A DNA stretch of 64,000 nt from the NCBI RefSeq assembly GCF_000011205.1, contig NC_003106.2, positions 1,688,001 through 1,752,000 of the forward strand, given 5' to 3'. The notes beneath the pieces are model-generated. The model was not told where the DNA came from and searched no databases. It saw nothing but the letters and a program-made list of their open reading frames with translations. Positions 19,402-31,531 of the stretch are shown one piece after another. A program made the position numbers and the translations under genes. Within the stretch, counting starts at the first letter, position 1. Each line of letters begins with the position of its first letter. This DNA comes from Sulfurisphaera tokodaii str. 7 (GTDB lineage: Archaea; Thermoproteota; Thermoprotei_A; Sulfolobales; Sulfolobaceae).

Positions 19402-20502
19402 ATGCTAATTATAAATGATAAACTTGTTGTCAGCGATAACGAAATCGTTGGTTTGATTGGGAAAAATGGTAGTGGTAAAACTACTTTGATAAAGAGTAGT
19501 CTTTGTCTTGACTCAAAGGCAAAAGTAATATTAGATGGAGAAGATTTCTGTAAAAATAGAGATTACTCAAAACTATCAGCAGTATTTCAAGATCCTTCAA
19601 CACAAATATTAGCCTTAACGTGTGAAGAGGAATTGAAACTCCAATCAATGTTTCACCCCGTAGATGATAAAATAGCGAAAGAAATTATGGGAGAATATTT
19701 TAATAAAGATTTTTATACATTATCAGATGGTTATAAGAAAAGATTTGTTATTTCTACTATATTAGCATCTAGACCAAAATATATTCTATTTGATGAACCC
19801 TTTGCTAATTTAGATAAATATGCTGTTAAGTTAGTAAAAAGTGTTATACCAAAAGGGAGTTTGATTGCTGAACATAGAATAAAGGAAATTAGAGATATGA
19901 TTAATCGCGTTTATTTAATCAAAAATGGTGATATTAGGGAAATTGAAAAAGAAAAAATGTACGATGAAGATTTTCTTAGAAAAGAAGGATTAAGAGGATT
20001 CTCTTTGCCTAAAATAGAGATGGAATTAGGGGAAGAATTGTTAAACCATGAAGGGATAAGGGTAAGGGAAAGTGAAGTTGTCTGCCTAGTTGGGAGAAAT
20101 GGTGTAGGAAAAACTACTAGGTTAAAGAAGCTAGTCGGAAAAATTTATCTAGTCCTTCAAAATCCAGATCTACAGTTCTTTGAGGAAACAGTTGAAGATG
20201 AGGTAAAGGATGAAAATGCACTATCACTCTTTAATCTAAAAGATAAGAAAGACAGAAGCCCATTCACTTTAAGCTATGGTGAAAAAATGAGGGTGCTTAT
20301 TGCTTCAGCGTTTGCCTCAAAATACAAAGTTATTGCTTTAGATGAACCTTCAGTTGGCATGGATGGCGAAGCTCTTCTATCGTTTTATGAGGCTATTAAA
20401 ATCTTAAAAGAAGAGAGGAGAGGAATTATAATAGCAACTCACGATGAAGATTTGATCTCAATCTGTAATACTATAATAAATATGGATCAGGGGCCTACGT
20501 GA
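19402..20502 (+). CDS. Fused double ABC ATPase of an ECF-type transporter
   Basis: The protein has 366 residues and two ATPase halves. Half 1: Walker [10 protein letters not shown], signature LSDGYKKR, Walker [12 protein letters not shown]. Half 2: Walker [10 protein letters not shown], signature LSYGEKMR, Walker [12 protein letters not shown]. Both halves are compact. The double form is usual for archaeal energy-coupling-factor transporters. The EcfT-like and S-like membrane genes lie convergently next to it, overlapping by 8 bp. Substrate unknown, probably a vitamin or metal. Confidence 0.85.
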   Translation: MLIINDKLVVSDNEIVGLIGKNGSGKTTLIKSSLCLDSKAKVILDGEDFCKNRDYSKLSAVFQDPSTQILALTCEEELKLQSMFHPVDDKIAKEIMGEYFNKDFYTLSDGYKKRFVISTILASRPKYILFDEPFANLDKYAVKLVKSVIPKGSLIAEHRIKEIRDMINRVYLIKNGDIREIEKEKMYDEDFLRKEGLRGFSLPKIEMELGEELLNHEGIRVRESEVVCLVGRNGVGKTTRLKKLVGKIYLVLQNPDLQFFEETVEDEVKDENALSLFNLKDKKDRSPFTLSYGEKMRVLIASAFASKYKVIALDEPSVGMDGEALLSFYEAIKILKEERRGIIIATHDEDLISICNTIINMDQGPT

Positions 20503-21088
20503 ACATCATCATTTCAGTTGCAAGGTTAATCATCACCAACAGTAAAGAGAGCGAAATTAAAATAATATCTACTGACGTGGGTTTAAAATTTCTTTTTCCG
20601 TGAAATTTCCCGTAAAGTTTTATAGTGTAAGAGACATAGAGGTCTTCAGCAACTTTAACCATTTGAACAACAAATGGTAAAACTAACTTATTTATGTGAA
20701 AACCGATTTTCCTAGCTCTAGCGTTAAAACTTATTTCAGAAGCAATCCTATAAAAAAGGGGATAATAAGCGAAGCCAACAACAAGTGGTACTCCTTTCTC
20801 TCCAAGAAGATAAAGAATAGAATTATAGTCAACATATTCACTCATAACAAAGTATAAGTTTAGATAGGAAATGGCCCTAACAGTGTATATAAATAAATAT
20901 TCTTTTCCTATGAAATGCAAAAAAGTAAAAGAAATAATTACAATCAAAATCTCTATTGCAAGGACTCTCCATCTTTTGTATATCAAACCCATGGTCAAGA
21001 TAAGAGAGTAATAAGTTGGATAGAGTGTAGTTTCTATAGCAGTTATTATTAGAAATATTAAGGAATAAAGAAAAGTTGCCTTAGCCAA
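20495..21088 (-). CDS. EcfT/CbiQ-like transmembrane subunit
   Basis: The protein has 197 residues with four to five membrane helices. A basic amphipathic segment with two coupling-helix-like patches ([10 protein letters not shown] and [12 protein letters not shown]) would contact the ATPases, as the Ala-Arg-Gly motifs do in EcfT. It lies 2 bp downstream of the S-component-like gene, indicating one transcript. The ATPase is encoded on the opposite strand. Confidence 0.65.
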   Translation of the reverse strand: MAKATFLYSLIFLIITAIETTLYPTYYSLILTMGLIYKRWRVLAIEILIVIISFTFLHFIGKEYLFIYTVRAISYLNLYFVMSEYVDYNSILYLLGEKGVPLVVGFAYYPLFYRIASEISFNARARKIGFHINKLVLPFVVQMVKVAEDLYVSYTIKLYGKFHGKRNFKPTSVDIILISLSLLLVMINLATEMMMFT

Positions 21089-21090
21089 TC

Positions 21091-21627
21091 TTATCCCTTA
21101 ATAATTCCGCTTTTTAGTAAATATGAGCCTAACTTATACGAGATTAATCCCATTATAGCACTTTCTACCAGATAAATTATTGTAAATATTAGATAAGCTA
21201 ATGCTAAATCCTTAAAAGGAATTGAGCCAATTAACCCCACCATCATAATACCAAATATAACACTAAGGATTCCGACTAAAGTTCCTACTACAGTGGTATT
21301 AATCATCACTGCTTTAAAACTTCTAAACCCTACAAACCAGGTTATTATCTCATCAATAACTCCAGCAATTACTAGAGTCGGAACCATAAATAGCAGACCA
21401 GTTGCTGCATAAAGTACTGCATTTATTACAGTAAGCAGAAGTACACTAAGCTTCTCATTCATAGCTTGTAAACCAATTGAAAGTAAGATAAGTGGTATTG
21501 TAAGAGTTACTATTGGGTCTGTGAATGAGCTAATAGCATAAGCGCCAATACTAAGAGCTAAAGCAGCTGCAGAGGCATAAGAAGCTATTGAGAAAACTAC
21601 ACCATATATTATAGTCCTCCTTTTCAT
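21091..21627 (-). CDS. Putative ECF transporter substrate-binding (S) component
   Basis: The protein has 178 residues with five to six membrane helices rich in small residues. The size and position next to an EcfT-like gene suggest the S component. No substrate-specific motif is recognised, so riboflavin, thiamine, cobalt or others remain open. An unrelated ECF-like membrane protein would look the same at this level. Confidence 0.5.
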   Translation of the reverse strand: MKRRTIIYGVVFSIASYASAAALALSIGAYAISSFTDPIVTLTIPLILLSIGLQAMNEKLSVLLLTVINAVLYAATGLLFMVPTLVIAGVIDEIITWFVGFRSFKAVMINTTVVGTLVGILSVIFGIMMVGLIGSIPFKDLALAYLIFTIIYLVESAIMGLISYKLGSYLLKSGIIKG

Positions 21628-21766
21628 ACGTTAATATTATTCCTAAGTGTTTTAAAACTTATTCCTTAAAGATTAGTTCTCGATCTAAAACCTTAAAAAC
21701 TTAAAAATTAACTTCTTATTGTTTTACATCGAAAAAGTTAAAAATTAAAAAATCAATCATGTATTT

Positions 21767-23891
<2,125 letters not shown>

Positions 23892-23917
23892 TTAAATAAC
23901 CAAGAAGAATTTATTTT

Positions 23918-25681
23918 ATGAATGCTAACACATCAACATCTCCTACTTCTTCACTACTTTCAACATATATTAATGCGATTGAACTGGGAATTATAATTTT
24001 AACTTTCGTCATTCCGTTAATCTACTTTATTTACTTTATGAGAATGATGAGAGTAGGGCATTCACAACAAAGGCAATTAGAAAGGAAAATGAATAGAATA
24101 CCATCAATCACATGGGATCAGATTTACGATATGGAAGAAATTAAGGCTAGATTAGATGAAATTGCTAGTTACGTTATGAAAAAAGGGAAAGCTTATGGTG
24201 TAATACTATTTGGTCCTCCAGGTACTGGAAAGACAAGCATTGCTAAGGCACTCGCTAATAAACTTAGATGGAATTACTTCGAATTAAAGTCTACCGATGT
24301 AATGAGCAAATGGTATGGTGAAAGTGAGTATTTACTTGATAACTTCTTTAATGTAGTGGAATTAAACGCTCCAGCCGTTGTCGTAATTGATGAAATTGAC
24401 GGATTTACTCTAAAAAGAGAGGGAGATATCCATGAAGTCACTCACAGATTAATTAACATATTTTTAATGAGGTTACAAGAATTACATGACAAGAGCTTAC
24501 CGGTACTTATTATTGGAACAACAAACATCCCGCAAGAAATAGATGAAGCACTTTTAAGACCAGGAAGATTTGATGAGGTGATTTACGTACCTTTGCCAGA
24601 TGAAAATGGCAGAGAAAAAATATGGTGCGGTTACGTTCAAAACGTCGATTGCAAAGAATTAGCTAAAAGAAGTAATAGACTTTCACCAGCAGACATAAAA
24701 GAAATTGTCGAAGAAGTGAAAATCCAGTGCGAAAAAGAAGGAAGAACTCCAACAACACAAGACTTTATAAAGGCCTTAGAAAACTATAAACCGTCTGTAT
24801 CTATACAAATTATCGTAAAATTTGAAAATATTGCTAAAAAATACTCAAGGCATAAACTAGGTGAAAGACCATATGGAGTACCGGATGTAAGATGGGATGA
24901 CTTAGGAGATCTAGAGGATGTTAAAAGAATAATCAAGGACTCTATAGAGTTACCGCTGAAGAGGAAAGACCTTGCCGAAAAGCTGGGAATAAAACCAGTT
25001 AAAGGATTATTACTTTACGGTCCTCCTGGTACTGGAAAGACAAGCATTGCCAAGGCATTAGCAAATGAGCTTAATGCTTCCTTTATTATCCTATCTGGTG
25101 AGGAAATATCTTCAGCTGGGCCATTTAATGCGGGAGAAATAATTGCAGAAAAGTTCCATATTGCTAGGGATAATGCACCTGCAATAATATTCATTGACGA
25201 AATTGATATGATCGCTAGGGCTAGGGGTGAAAACGAATGGAGAACCGCATTAACTGAACTTTTAAATCAGATGGATGGTATAAGGGAAAATGAAGAAATA
25301 GTAGTAGTTGGGGCAACAAATAGACCATGGGACTTAGACCCGGCAATACTAAGACCGGGGAGATTTGATAAGATAATCTATGTACCGCCACCAGATGAAA
25401 AAGGAAGAGCCGAAGTTCTTAAAGTATTATGTAGAGGTTTAACTGTAGATGAGGAAACTTTACAAAAAGTCGCTAAAATCACTGATGGTTATACACCAGC
25501 CGATTTAAAACTGGTAGTGGATGAGATTAGGAGAAACTTACTTAAAGAGGCAACGATTACTGGAGTTGCCAGAACTACATTAACCTTTAATGATTTCATA
25601 AAAATATTAGCTAATGTTAAACCAAGCGTTAATAAAGAAACATTGAAAATGTATGAAGAGTTTAAAATACAGAGGATTTAA
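23918..25681 (+). CDS. Membrane-bound double-AAA ATPase
   Basis: The protein has 587 residues with one N-terminal membrane helix (about 20-42). There are two AAA modules with Walker A at about 99-106 and 368-375 (both GPPGTGKT). Walker B is VVVIDEID in the first and IIFIDEID in the second, with sensor/Arg-finger regions LLRPGRFDEV and ILRPGRFDKI. No protease domain is present. It resembles the Cdc48-like membrane-bound AAA proteins of Sulfolobales. A pore or unfoldase role at the membrane is inferred. The promoter TATA is near 23890. Confidence 0.85.
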   Translation: MNANTSTSPTSSLLSTYINAIELGIIILTFVIPLIYFIYFMRMMRVGHSQQRQLERKMNRIPSITWDQIYDMEEIKARLDEIASYVMKKGKAYGVILFGPPGTGKTSIAKALANKLRWNYFELKSTDVMSKWYGESEYLLDNFFNVVELNAPAVVVIDEIDGFTLKREGDIHEVTHRLINIFLMRLQELHDKSLPVLIIGTTNIPQEIDEALLRPGRFDEVIYVPLPDENGREKIWCGYVQNVDCKELAKRSNRLSPADIKEIVEEVKIQCEKEGRTPTTQDFIKALENYKPSVSIQIIVKFENIAKKYSRHKLGERPYGVPDVRWDDLGDLEDVKRIIKDSIELPLKRKDLAEKLGIKPVKGLLLYGPPGTGKTSIAKALANELNASFIILSGEEISSAGPFNAGEIIAEKFHIARDNAPAIIFIDEIDMIARARGENEWRTALTELLNQMDGIRENEEIVVVGATNRPWDLDPAILRPGRFDKIIYVPPPDEKGRAEVLKVLCRGLTVDEETLQKVAKITDGYTPADLKLVVDEIRRNLLKEATITGVARTTLTFNDFIKILANVKPSVNKETLKMYEEFKIQRI

Positions 25682-26098
25682 GATATTTCTAGTCAGCCCT
25701 AAAAATTCACCTATTAGATGACATTTTAGTTACTTACTCGCAATTCCGCTTTATTGATACTGAAGAGTTAGATTTCTTTCTTAACTTACTGAATAATTTT
25801 AAGAATATTATTGGCTTTAAACTACAAAAATAAAAATCATAATGAAGACTAATACGCTTTATTGGATCCTTTAATTTTATCAAGTTTAGGATTATTTTCC
25901 TTTAAAATTCGAAATCAAGTATTAATTTAAAAGTAAAACCTACTGTTTTAAGAAATTCCATTATTATAAAAATTATATTTTTTCTAGAGTTTACAAATAC
26001 TTTTAATTTGTTCCCTTATTTTTATTATGAGCTTCTAAAAATTTCACCAGTTAATACAATAATATTTTACAAGAACTTTTTAAGGTGATATATACTAT
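25682..26098. other. Long AT-rich spacer with a possible coding relic
   Basis: Between 25704 and 25832 (+) one frame without a start codon reads DDILVTYSQFRFIDTEELDF and on to a stop, which suggests the tail of a lost gene I could not assign. The rest shows nothing recognisable. Confidence 0.4.
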
Positions 26099-26114
26099 AA
26101 CGATTTTCCTATAA
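26099..26114 (-). repeat. 16-bp MITE end (AACGATTTTCCTATAA)
   Basis: This is a perfect copy of the terminal 16 bp consensus of the MITE family and lies 52 bp upstream of the second START-like gene. A one-mismatch copy is at 46441-46456. These may be scars of excised elements or chance. Confidence 0.35.
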
Positions 26115-26165
26115 CCAGTAATAAAAAAATTTAAATATATGTACTAATATTATGTTTCGAACATT

Positions 26166-27005
26166 ATGTATAGTACAGAATTAGTAATAAATGCTCCTAC
26201 ATTTTTTGTGAGAAAAATACTTATGGATCCTATGTTTGTCAGCGGGACAAGCGGACATATTGCAATTTTAAAATTTAAGGATAAACAGAAGAATGAATAT
26301 CTTGCGGGAGATAAGATTAGGGAACTATCTGCACCAACAGATGAGTTTATCGCCCTATACATATTATTAAAAACAAATAAAGACTTCAAATACGAAGAAG
26401 GCATTTTTAAAGGACCTGAGATTACAGTACAAAGCATTAAATATTATGGTAAGACCGATGATGGGAAATTAGAATTTACGATAGAATTTATGCCAAAAAA
26501 TCTAGGAAATACTCAGACAAGACTATATGTTGCAACTAATGTAAAATATAATGATTCATTATTAGATAAAATATTGGGAAGGAGTGCCGTTGATTTCGCA
26601 AAGCATATAGTAGAAGATCATTTTGCAACCTACGCAAGAATATATTTCCCAGCACTTTACGGTGACGTAATTAAAAATCTTACTTCTACAGATAGAACAT
26701 CGCAGGGGTTAATGATAGTACCTTCATTTGAGTTCACTGGAGACGCTAGCAGTATATTGAGTAAGATTAATGAGATAATATCGCAACTAGATCTAGGACT
26801 AATTAAAGTGAACTTCGATAAACTAAATTGTAGTATTGTTGTTCAGAATAAGGATATGAAAAAAGCTGTTTGCAGATCCGATGGCAATGTAAAGATAGGC
26901 TTTGAAGCATTATCTATGATAATTTCTGCTAAAGGGCAGGGCAAGATAGAAGTATACGCAATAAAGATAGAGGACATAATTGATACTTTATATGCGTTAG
27001 CCTAA
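26166..27005 (+). CDS. START/SRPBCC-like protein with C-terminal extension
   Basis: The protein has 279 residues. Residues 1-165 align with the 171-residue protein at 3535 (shared patterns: I..DP....G...HI.IL and H.....F..Y.....). Residues 170-279 form a second small domain (SFEFTGDASSILSKINEIIS and so on) of unknown type. The fold is inferred to be helix-grip, binding a lipid or other hydrophobic ligand. The promoter (AATTTAAATATATG) lies about 25 bp upstream. It is a single gene. Confidence 0.6.
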   Translation: MYSTELVINAPTFFVRKILMDPMFVSGTSGHIAILKFKDKQKNEYLAGDKIRELSAPTDEFIALYILLKTNKDFKYEEGIFKGPEITVQSIKYYGKTDDGKLEFTIEFMPKNLGNTQTRLYVATNVKYNDSLLDKILGRSAVDFAKHIVEDHFATYARIYFPALYGDVIKNLTSTDRTSQGLMIVPSFEFTGDASSILSKINEIISQLDLGLIKVNFDKLNCSIVVQNKDMKKAVCRSDGNVKIGFEALSMIISAKGQGKIEVYAIKIEDIIDTLYALA

Positions 27006-27196
27006 ACTTTTCCCCAGAAGCTAAAAATTTATATGCATTTAGGTTTTGTTAAACTTGACTTGTTATAGGATATTTCGGAAAGCATATAGTATGATTCTTG
27101 TCAAACTTCTTAATTCTTTAACAACAAATTTATGTTACTTCATCAAGGAATAAGTGAAGCCATTACGCTTATTAAATCAACAGACTTATATAACAT

Positions 27197-27688
27197 ATGA
27201 TTAAAGAACCTTATGTTACATTACTTAATAATATAGTCAGAATAATGAGAGAGGAATTTAAGGACGATCTTATATCTATTGTACTTTACGGAAGTGTTGC
27301 TAGGGGAGATAACAGAAATGATAGTGACGTGGATCTACTAATAGTCATGAACAACCTACCAAAGGATAGTATGCTAAAGAGAATTAGATTATTTGAGACC
27401 AGAGTTGAAGATAAGTTAAATTTAGATGAGTACTGGAATAAGGGATATTATATATCACTCTCTCCTATCCTTAAAACTCCCGATGAAGCAGAAAAGATTT
27501 CACCTCTTTATCTAGACATGGTATATGATGCTGTGATACTTTACGATAAGGATCAATTCTTTACAAAGATATTGGAAAAGCTAAAAGAGAAGCTTAGAGA
27601 GTTGGGTGCTGAGAGGATCATAATGGGCAAAAAGTGGTACTGGATACTAAAAAAAGATTCGAAATTCGGTGAAACTGTTGAACTTTGA
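27197..27688 (+). CDS. mntA: MNT-type minimal nucleotidyltransferase (antitoxin)
   Basis: The protein has 163 residues. The Pol-beta-like active site is LYGSVARGDNRNDSDVDLLI, with the GSx...DxD pattern intact. Paired MNT/HEPN genes act as type VII toxin-antitoxin systems, in which the MNT protein AMPylates the HEPN toxin. The stop overlaps the HEPN gene start by 20 bp. It is slightly longer than the minimal family because of a helical C-terminus. Confidence 0.85.
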   Translation: MIKEPYVTLLNNIVRIMREEFKDDLISIVLYGSVARGDNRNDSDVDLLIVMNNLPKDSMLKRIRLFETRVEDKLNLDEYWNKGYYISLSPILKTPDEAEKISPLYLDMVYDAVILYDKDQFFTKILEKLKEKLRELGAERIIMGKKWYWILKKDSKFGETVEL

Positions 27689-28106
27689 CTCCCTTGCATT
27701 ATCATATATCTTACAAGCCGAAGAGAGATTAAACTTGGCTAAAATAGAAAATGAAAGGAAGAAATATAATATAGTAGTGAGGCTTTGCCAAGAAGCTGTA
27801 GAACTTTCACTCAAAGCTTGTTTAAGATTAGTTAATATTGAACCACCAAAATTTCATGATGTAGGACCAATATTGAAAAATAACGCAGAAAAATTCCCCC
27901 AATGGTTCAGAGAAAAAATAGATATTTTTGCTTCTTACTCAAGATCGTTAAGAAAAGAAAGAGAACTATCAATGTACGGTGATGAAGAGACTAACACACC
28001 TCCAGAGTTACTCTATTCATCTTATGACGCACAACAGTCAATCAAAATTGCTGAAGAAGTATTAGAATACACAAAGAAACTTTATGAAGAGAAGAAGATT
28101 CAGTAA
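27669..28106 (+). CDS. hepT: HEPN-domain toxin partner
   Basis: The protein has 145 residues from a GTG start inside the MNT gene. It is all helical, with the HEPN pattern LCQEAVELSLKACLRLVNIE, then PPKFHDVGPIL, where the conserved Arg and His would form the ribonuclease site. The family cleaves RNA unless modified by the MNT partner. A Tyr in the expected C-terminal region (LLYSSYDAQQS) could be the modification site (inference). Confidence 0.8.
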   Translation: MKLLNFDSLALSYILQAEERLNLAKIENERKKYNIVVRLCQEAVELSLKACLRLVNIEPPKFHDVGPILKNNAEKFPQWFREKIDIFASYSRSLRKERELSMYGDEETNTPPELLYSSYDAQQSIKIAEEVLEYTKKLYEEKKIQ

Positions 28107-28200
28107 AAAGAACGATGTGAATAAATAGTTTTGCTCTATTTCGTTTTTAGCTATACTTAATACTTATAAGTTTAATGTTTCTTTCTCTTAAAAAATAAGA

Positions 28201-30423
28201 TTACTGAACAAAACTCCATAAGGAAACTAGAACACTATCCATAGACATAGCTAAGGCAGCGTATTCTGGAGGCAAATAGAAAGGATAAAGTATACCAGCT
28301 GAAATTGGTATCAAAACAGAATTATAAGTAAAAGCCCAAGCTAAATTCTCCTTTATTTTCCTCACAGTCCTCTTAGACTGTTCGATAACATATTTGATTG
28401 AGAGAACAGAAGGTACAATAATATCTCCAGCGTACTTAGCAATATCAGTACCGGTAGAAACAGCAATACCAACTAAAGCCTCTTTCAAAGCTTGAGCATC
28501 ATTAACACCATCACCTACAAAAATTGCCTTACCAAGCTTTCTAACTAATTCTACTTTATCATCTGGCGAAAGACCCTTATACACTTTTACTCCCAGAACT
28601 TCTCCTACCTTATCGGCAAAATTACTTGAATCACCAGTAGCAATAATAACTTCATAATATTTCTTAAGCTCATTAACCAGCTCAACAACTCCGTCCCTTA
28701 TTTTATCTTCCAACAAAAACCCTGCAACAACTTTTGAATCAACACAAACTAAAACATCAGCATCTAAATCTCCTTCACAGTTCTTAAGAACAAACTCCCT
28801 TTTACCCACTATTACATCGTGATCATTAACTTTCCCGTAAACTCCTTCCCCTTGAAACTCATTAAAGTCCTTAACTTCATCTTTTACATCATATAAAGAC
28901 GCAATAGCCTCACCTACGGGGTGAGAACTAAGCTTTTCTACAGCACATGCTAACTTTATTGCGTTTTCGTCACCTATCGGTTTTACTATAAACTCTCCAG
29001 TAGTTATAGTCCCTGTTTTATCAAAAACTATGTATTTTGCCTCTCTAAGCCTCTCTAAACTCTCAGCATTCCTTACCTTAATTCCCTTTTTAACCAATTT
29101 CCTTATTCCGACCATAACAGCCATAGGTGTTGCCAAACCAAAAGGACACGGACATGCTGAGGCTAAGACTGCAACAGAAATTAAAATAGAGAAAGTAAGC
29201 GAATGAGAGACTACATACCATAATGCAAAGGCTAAAACAGAAACTCCAATAACTGCTGGAACAAAGACTGATGAAACCTTATCAACAAGTGACTGTATAG
29301 GCAACCTAGTAGTCTCAGCCTCTCTTATAGCCTCGATAACTTGCGAAATATAAGTCCTATTCCCAGCCCTAGTAACATAAACTTTAAGAAAACCAGAAGT
29401 TAATATTGAACCGCCAATAACAGCATCTCCCTTCTTCTTTCTCACCGGTATAGTCTCACCAGTATAAATTGCCTCATTAACATATCCCTCTCCTTCATCA
29501 ACAATACCGTCAGCTGGAATAATCTCACCAGACTTAACTATGACTACATCACCAACCCTCAATTTAGAGGAATCCACTAACGTGCCATCAGTAAGCCTAG
29601 CCTTAACGGTTTGAAGTCTAATAACGTCATCTGAAGTCTTCTCCTTAATGTAAGCTTCTAAAGTCTTTCCTATAAGAATGAAAGTAATTAGGAGGGAAGA
29701 AGCTTCAAAGAAGTAATTAGGAGAATGTATTAGGTAAGAGTAAAGACTGTAAAACCAGGCTATGTTAGACGAGAGAGAGACTAACGTATCCATATTACTG
29801 GTCTTATTTCTTAAAGCTCTAAGAAAACCTAGATGAAATCTTAAGCCCGAATAGAATTGGACTGGAATTGATAAGAAAAGTTGATAAGCTGGAAAGATAA
29901 AGATAAGAGAAGAGAAAACTGAGGCAATTATTAACCTTATAAGCAAATCGTGAAAGTCACTCTTTCCTTTAAAACTCTCAGTAGTAATTTCAGCTTTATA
30001 ACCTCTTTTCTTTAACTCTTCTACGATTTCATCTCCAGTTACAGTTACCGGATTAATTTCCAGGATAACGATACCCGAAGAAGGATTGATCTTAACATCA
30101 ATAATTCCCGGGATATTATCTAGAACGGAAACTATCTTACCGGCTTCTTCTTCACTAAGACTTACTTTCAAAGTCACTTTTTGCGTTACAACGTCATAAC
30201 CGGCTTTTCTAACAGCCCTTACAATATCTTTCAATCTAGCATTTTCGATTACAACCCTAGCATTACCAGAGGCTAAGTTGACATTTACATCTTTTACCCC
30301 TTGAACAGAAGAAATAGCTTTAGATACTGTTGAAACACATGTTGCACAATGCATTCCTACGATTTTTAACTCTTCTTCTCTCTTAATCCTAAGGTCCTTC
30401 TTCTCATTTCTCACCTCGCTCAT
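28201..30423 (-). CDS. copA: Copper-exporting P1B-type ATPase CopA
   Basis: The protein has 740 residues. The first heavy-metal-associated domain has GMHCATC (Cys26, Cys29). A second HMA-like domain (about 83-146) has lost its Cys pair. The P-type core shows the actuator TGE (321-323), the transmembrane metal-site CPC (424-426), the phosphorylation site DKTGT (Asp468) and the nucleotide-binding HP (501-502). It exports Cu+ from the cytosol. A YHS/TRASH chaperone gene lies 18 bp upstream and the CopT regulator is divergent, as in the Sulfolobales cop cluster. Confidence 0.95.
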   Translation of the reverse strand: MSEVRNEKKDLRIKREEELKIVGMHCATCVSTVSKAISSVQGVKDVNVNLASGNARVVIENARLKDIVRAVRKAGYDVVTQKVTLKVSLSEEEAGKIVSVLDNIPGIIDVKINPSSGIVILEINPVTVTGDEIVEELKKRGYKAEITTESFKGKSDFHDLLIRLIIASVFSSLIFIFPAYQLFLSIPVQFYSGLRFHLGFLRALRNKTSNMDTLVSLSSNIAWFYSLYSYLIHSPNYFFEASSLLITFILIGKTLEAYIKEKTSDDVIRLQTVKARLTDGTLVDSSKLRVGDVVIVKSGEIIPADGIVDEGEGYVNEAIYTGETIPVRKKKGDAVIGGSILTSGFLKVYVTRAGNRTYISQVIEAIREAETTRLPIQSLVDKVSSVFVPAVIGVSVLAFALWYVVSHSLTFSILISVAVLASACPCPFGLATPMAVMVGIRKLVKKGIKVRNAESLERLREAKYIVFDKTGTITTGEFIVKPIGDENAIKLACAVEKLSSHPVGEAIASLYDVKDEVKDFNEFQGEGVYGKVNDHDVIVGKREFVLKNCEGDLDADVLVCVDSKVVAGFLLEDKIRDGVVELVNELKKYYEVIIATGDSSNFADKVGEVLGVKVYKGLSPDDKVELVRKLGKAIFVGDGVNDAQALKEALVGIAVSTGTDIAKYAGDIIVPSVLSIKYVIEQSKRTVRKIKENLAWAFTYNSVLIPISAGILYPFYLPPEYAALAMSMDSVLVSLWSFVQ

Positions 30424-30441
30424 TAGAAATTCACCGAACTA

Positions 30442-30618
30442 TTAATGATGACCTTCCTCACCAGGCATTCCTTTAGGTCCTTCCCTCAAATATTTTTCAG
30501 GGTCTTTTTCAAACGCTTTTTTACACATAGAACTACAAAAATAGTATATTTTACCTTTATACATTGTCTTATATGGAGATGATTCGTTTACTTCCATTCC
30601 ACAAACAGGGTCAATCAT
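30442..30618 (-). CDS. copM: YHS/TRASH-domain copper chaperone CopM
   Basis: A short gene of 58 residues. It reads MIDPVCGMEVNESSPYKTMY, then KGKIYYFCSSMCKKAFEKDP, ending in a His pair. DPVCGM and FCSSMCKKAFEKDPEKYL are the classic YHS/TRASH metal-binding residues. It lies 18 bp upstream of copA on the same strand and so is co-transcribed. It is expected to hand copper to CopA. The start ATG at 30618 is well supported by the conserved DPVCGM opening. Confidence 0.9.
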   Translation of the reverse strand: MIDPVCGMEVNESSPYKTMYKGKIYYFCSSMCKKAFEKDPEKYLREGPKGMPGEEGHH

Positions 30619-30727
30619 AATCTTAAATTCTCGCCAATTGTATATTTACTTAACGTTTACAAAGAAACTTTTTATTACTTATCAAGATGGATAAAAATAA
30701 AAATGTAAGTTAAAGAAGGGAATAACG
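30619..30727. promoter_or_regulatory. Divergent copM-copA / copT promoter region
   Basis: The 109-bp spacer between divergent genes contains TATA-like stretches for both directions (TGTATATTTACTTAA and CTTTTTATTACTTATC). By analogy with the known cop cluster, CopT would bind here and copper would release or activate it. No clear operator palindrome was seen. Confidence 0.5.
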
Positions 30728-31240
30728 ATGACTAAAGTAAACCAAATTGAGTATAAGATTTTACAAATGCTAAAGGAAGATTCGAGGAAAAGCGCAAGCA
30801 AAATAGCAAAGGAACTTGGTTTAAGTAGGGCTACAGTAGCTAAAATAATAAAATCGCTAAAAGATAAAGGAGTTAAATTTACAGTTGAATATTATGAAAA
30901 GGGAGAACTATTCGCATTTGTAATTTCTAATAAATGTCTTGCTGAAGAATGTTACAAACTTATAGACGGAAAAATAATGAACGTAATAAGGGGAGATCTG
31001 AGTACTATTAGTCAGAAACTTTCAGAATTGGGAAGTGATAAGTATTTTATTTCCACGGAAAAGTTAAATGAGGAAAGCATAGAGAGAGCGGAACTTTATT
31101 GTGACTATTGCGGAAATGAGATTAAAGGAAACCCATATTTAGTAAAGTTAGGTAAAAAAGTGTATTACACATGTTGTAAAACGTGCCAAACTCAGCTAAA
31201 GAAAAAGTTAGAGCATGAAAATGATGAAGGAAAACTATAA
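30728..31240 (+). CDS. copT: Copper-responsive regulator CopT (Lrp-like HTH plus TRASH domain)
   Basis: The protein has 170 residues. The N-terminal AsnC/Lrp-type helix-turn-helix is YKILQMLKEDSRKSASKIAK followed by GLSRATVAKIIKSLKDKG. The C-terminal TRASH zinc-ribbon-like copper site is CDYCGNEIKGNPYLVKLGKK followed by YYTCCKTCQTQL. The middle region contains another CLAEECYK pair. It is divergent from copMA and regulates that operon in Sulfolobales. Confidence 0.92.
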   Translation: MTKVNQIEYKILQMLKEDSRKSASKIAKELGLSRATVAKIIKSLKDKGVKFTVEYYEKGELFAFVISNKCLAEECYKLIDGKIMNVIRGDLSTISQKLSELGSDKYFISTEKLNEESIERAELYCDYCGNEIKGNPYLVKLGKKVYYTCCKTCQTQLKKKLEHENDEGKL

Positions 31241-31267
31241 ATACCTTGACTCTTATTTATCCTTAGT

Positions 31268-31343
31268 GCGGCCGTAGTCTAGCCTGGATTAGGACGCCGG
31301 CCTGCCACGCCGGAGGTCCCGGGTTCAAATCCCGGCGGTCGCA
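31268..31343 (+). tRNA. tRNA-Gly (anticodon GCC), integration target
   Basis: Cloverleaf: acceptor GCGGCCG with CGGTCGC plus discriminator A, D arm GTCTAGCCTGGATTAGGAC, anticodon arm CCGGC-CTGCCAC-GCCGG with GCC at loop positions 34-36, T arm CCGGG-TTCAAAT-CCCGG. No intron and no encoded CCA. The 3' half is the attachment site of an SSV-type element: the integrase relic reads into it from the right. Box promoter: CTATAAATACC about 30 bp upstream. Confidence 0.95.
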
Positions 31344-31531
31344 CTGTGGGGGGTCCCCCACACCCCACTTTCTTTCAATTTGAGGTAAGTTTCAACTACG
31401 TCAGCTAAAAGACCGACGTAAGTTTCATTTACCTCACTCTTTATCGTTTTCAATTTATAGACATAATACCGCCCTTTTCTTTCCCTTAAGATATAATCAC
31501 CGAACTTATATCTACGTTGTTTATTCGCCAT
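31325..31531 (-). pseudogene. SSV-type integrase N-terminal relic, int(N), overlapping the tRNA
   Basis: From ATG 31531 the protein reads [20 protein letters not shown], then [20 protein letters not shown], closely matching my memory of the N-terminus of fuselloviral (SSV) integrases. It runs into the tRNA 3' half. In the current frame it stops at TGA 31325. One frame over, the tRNA antisense encodes [11 protein letters not shown], as expected for an intact attP inside int. An indel in the G/C run near 31346-31355 has broken the frame. The catalytic int(C) part was not found in the window, so this is a remnant of integration. Confidence 0.85.
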
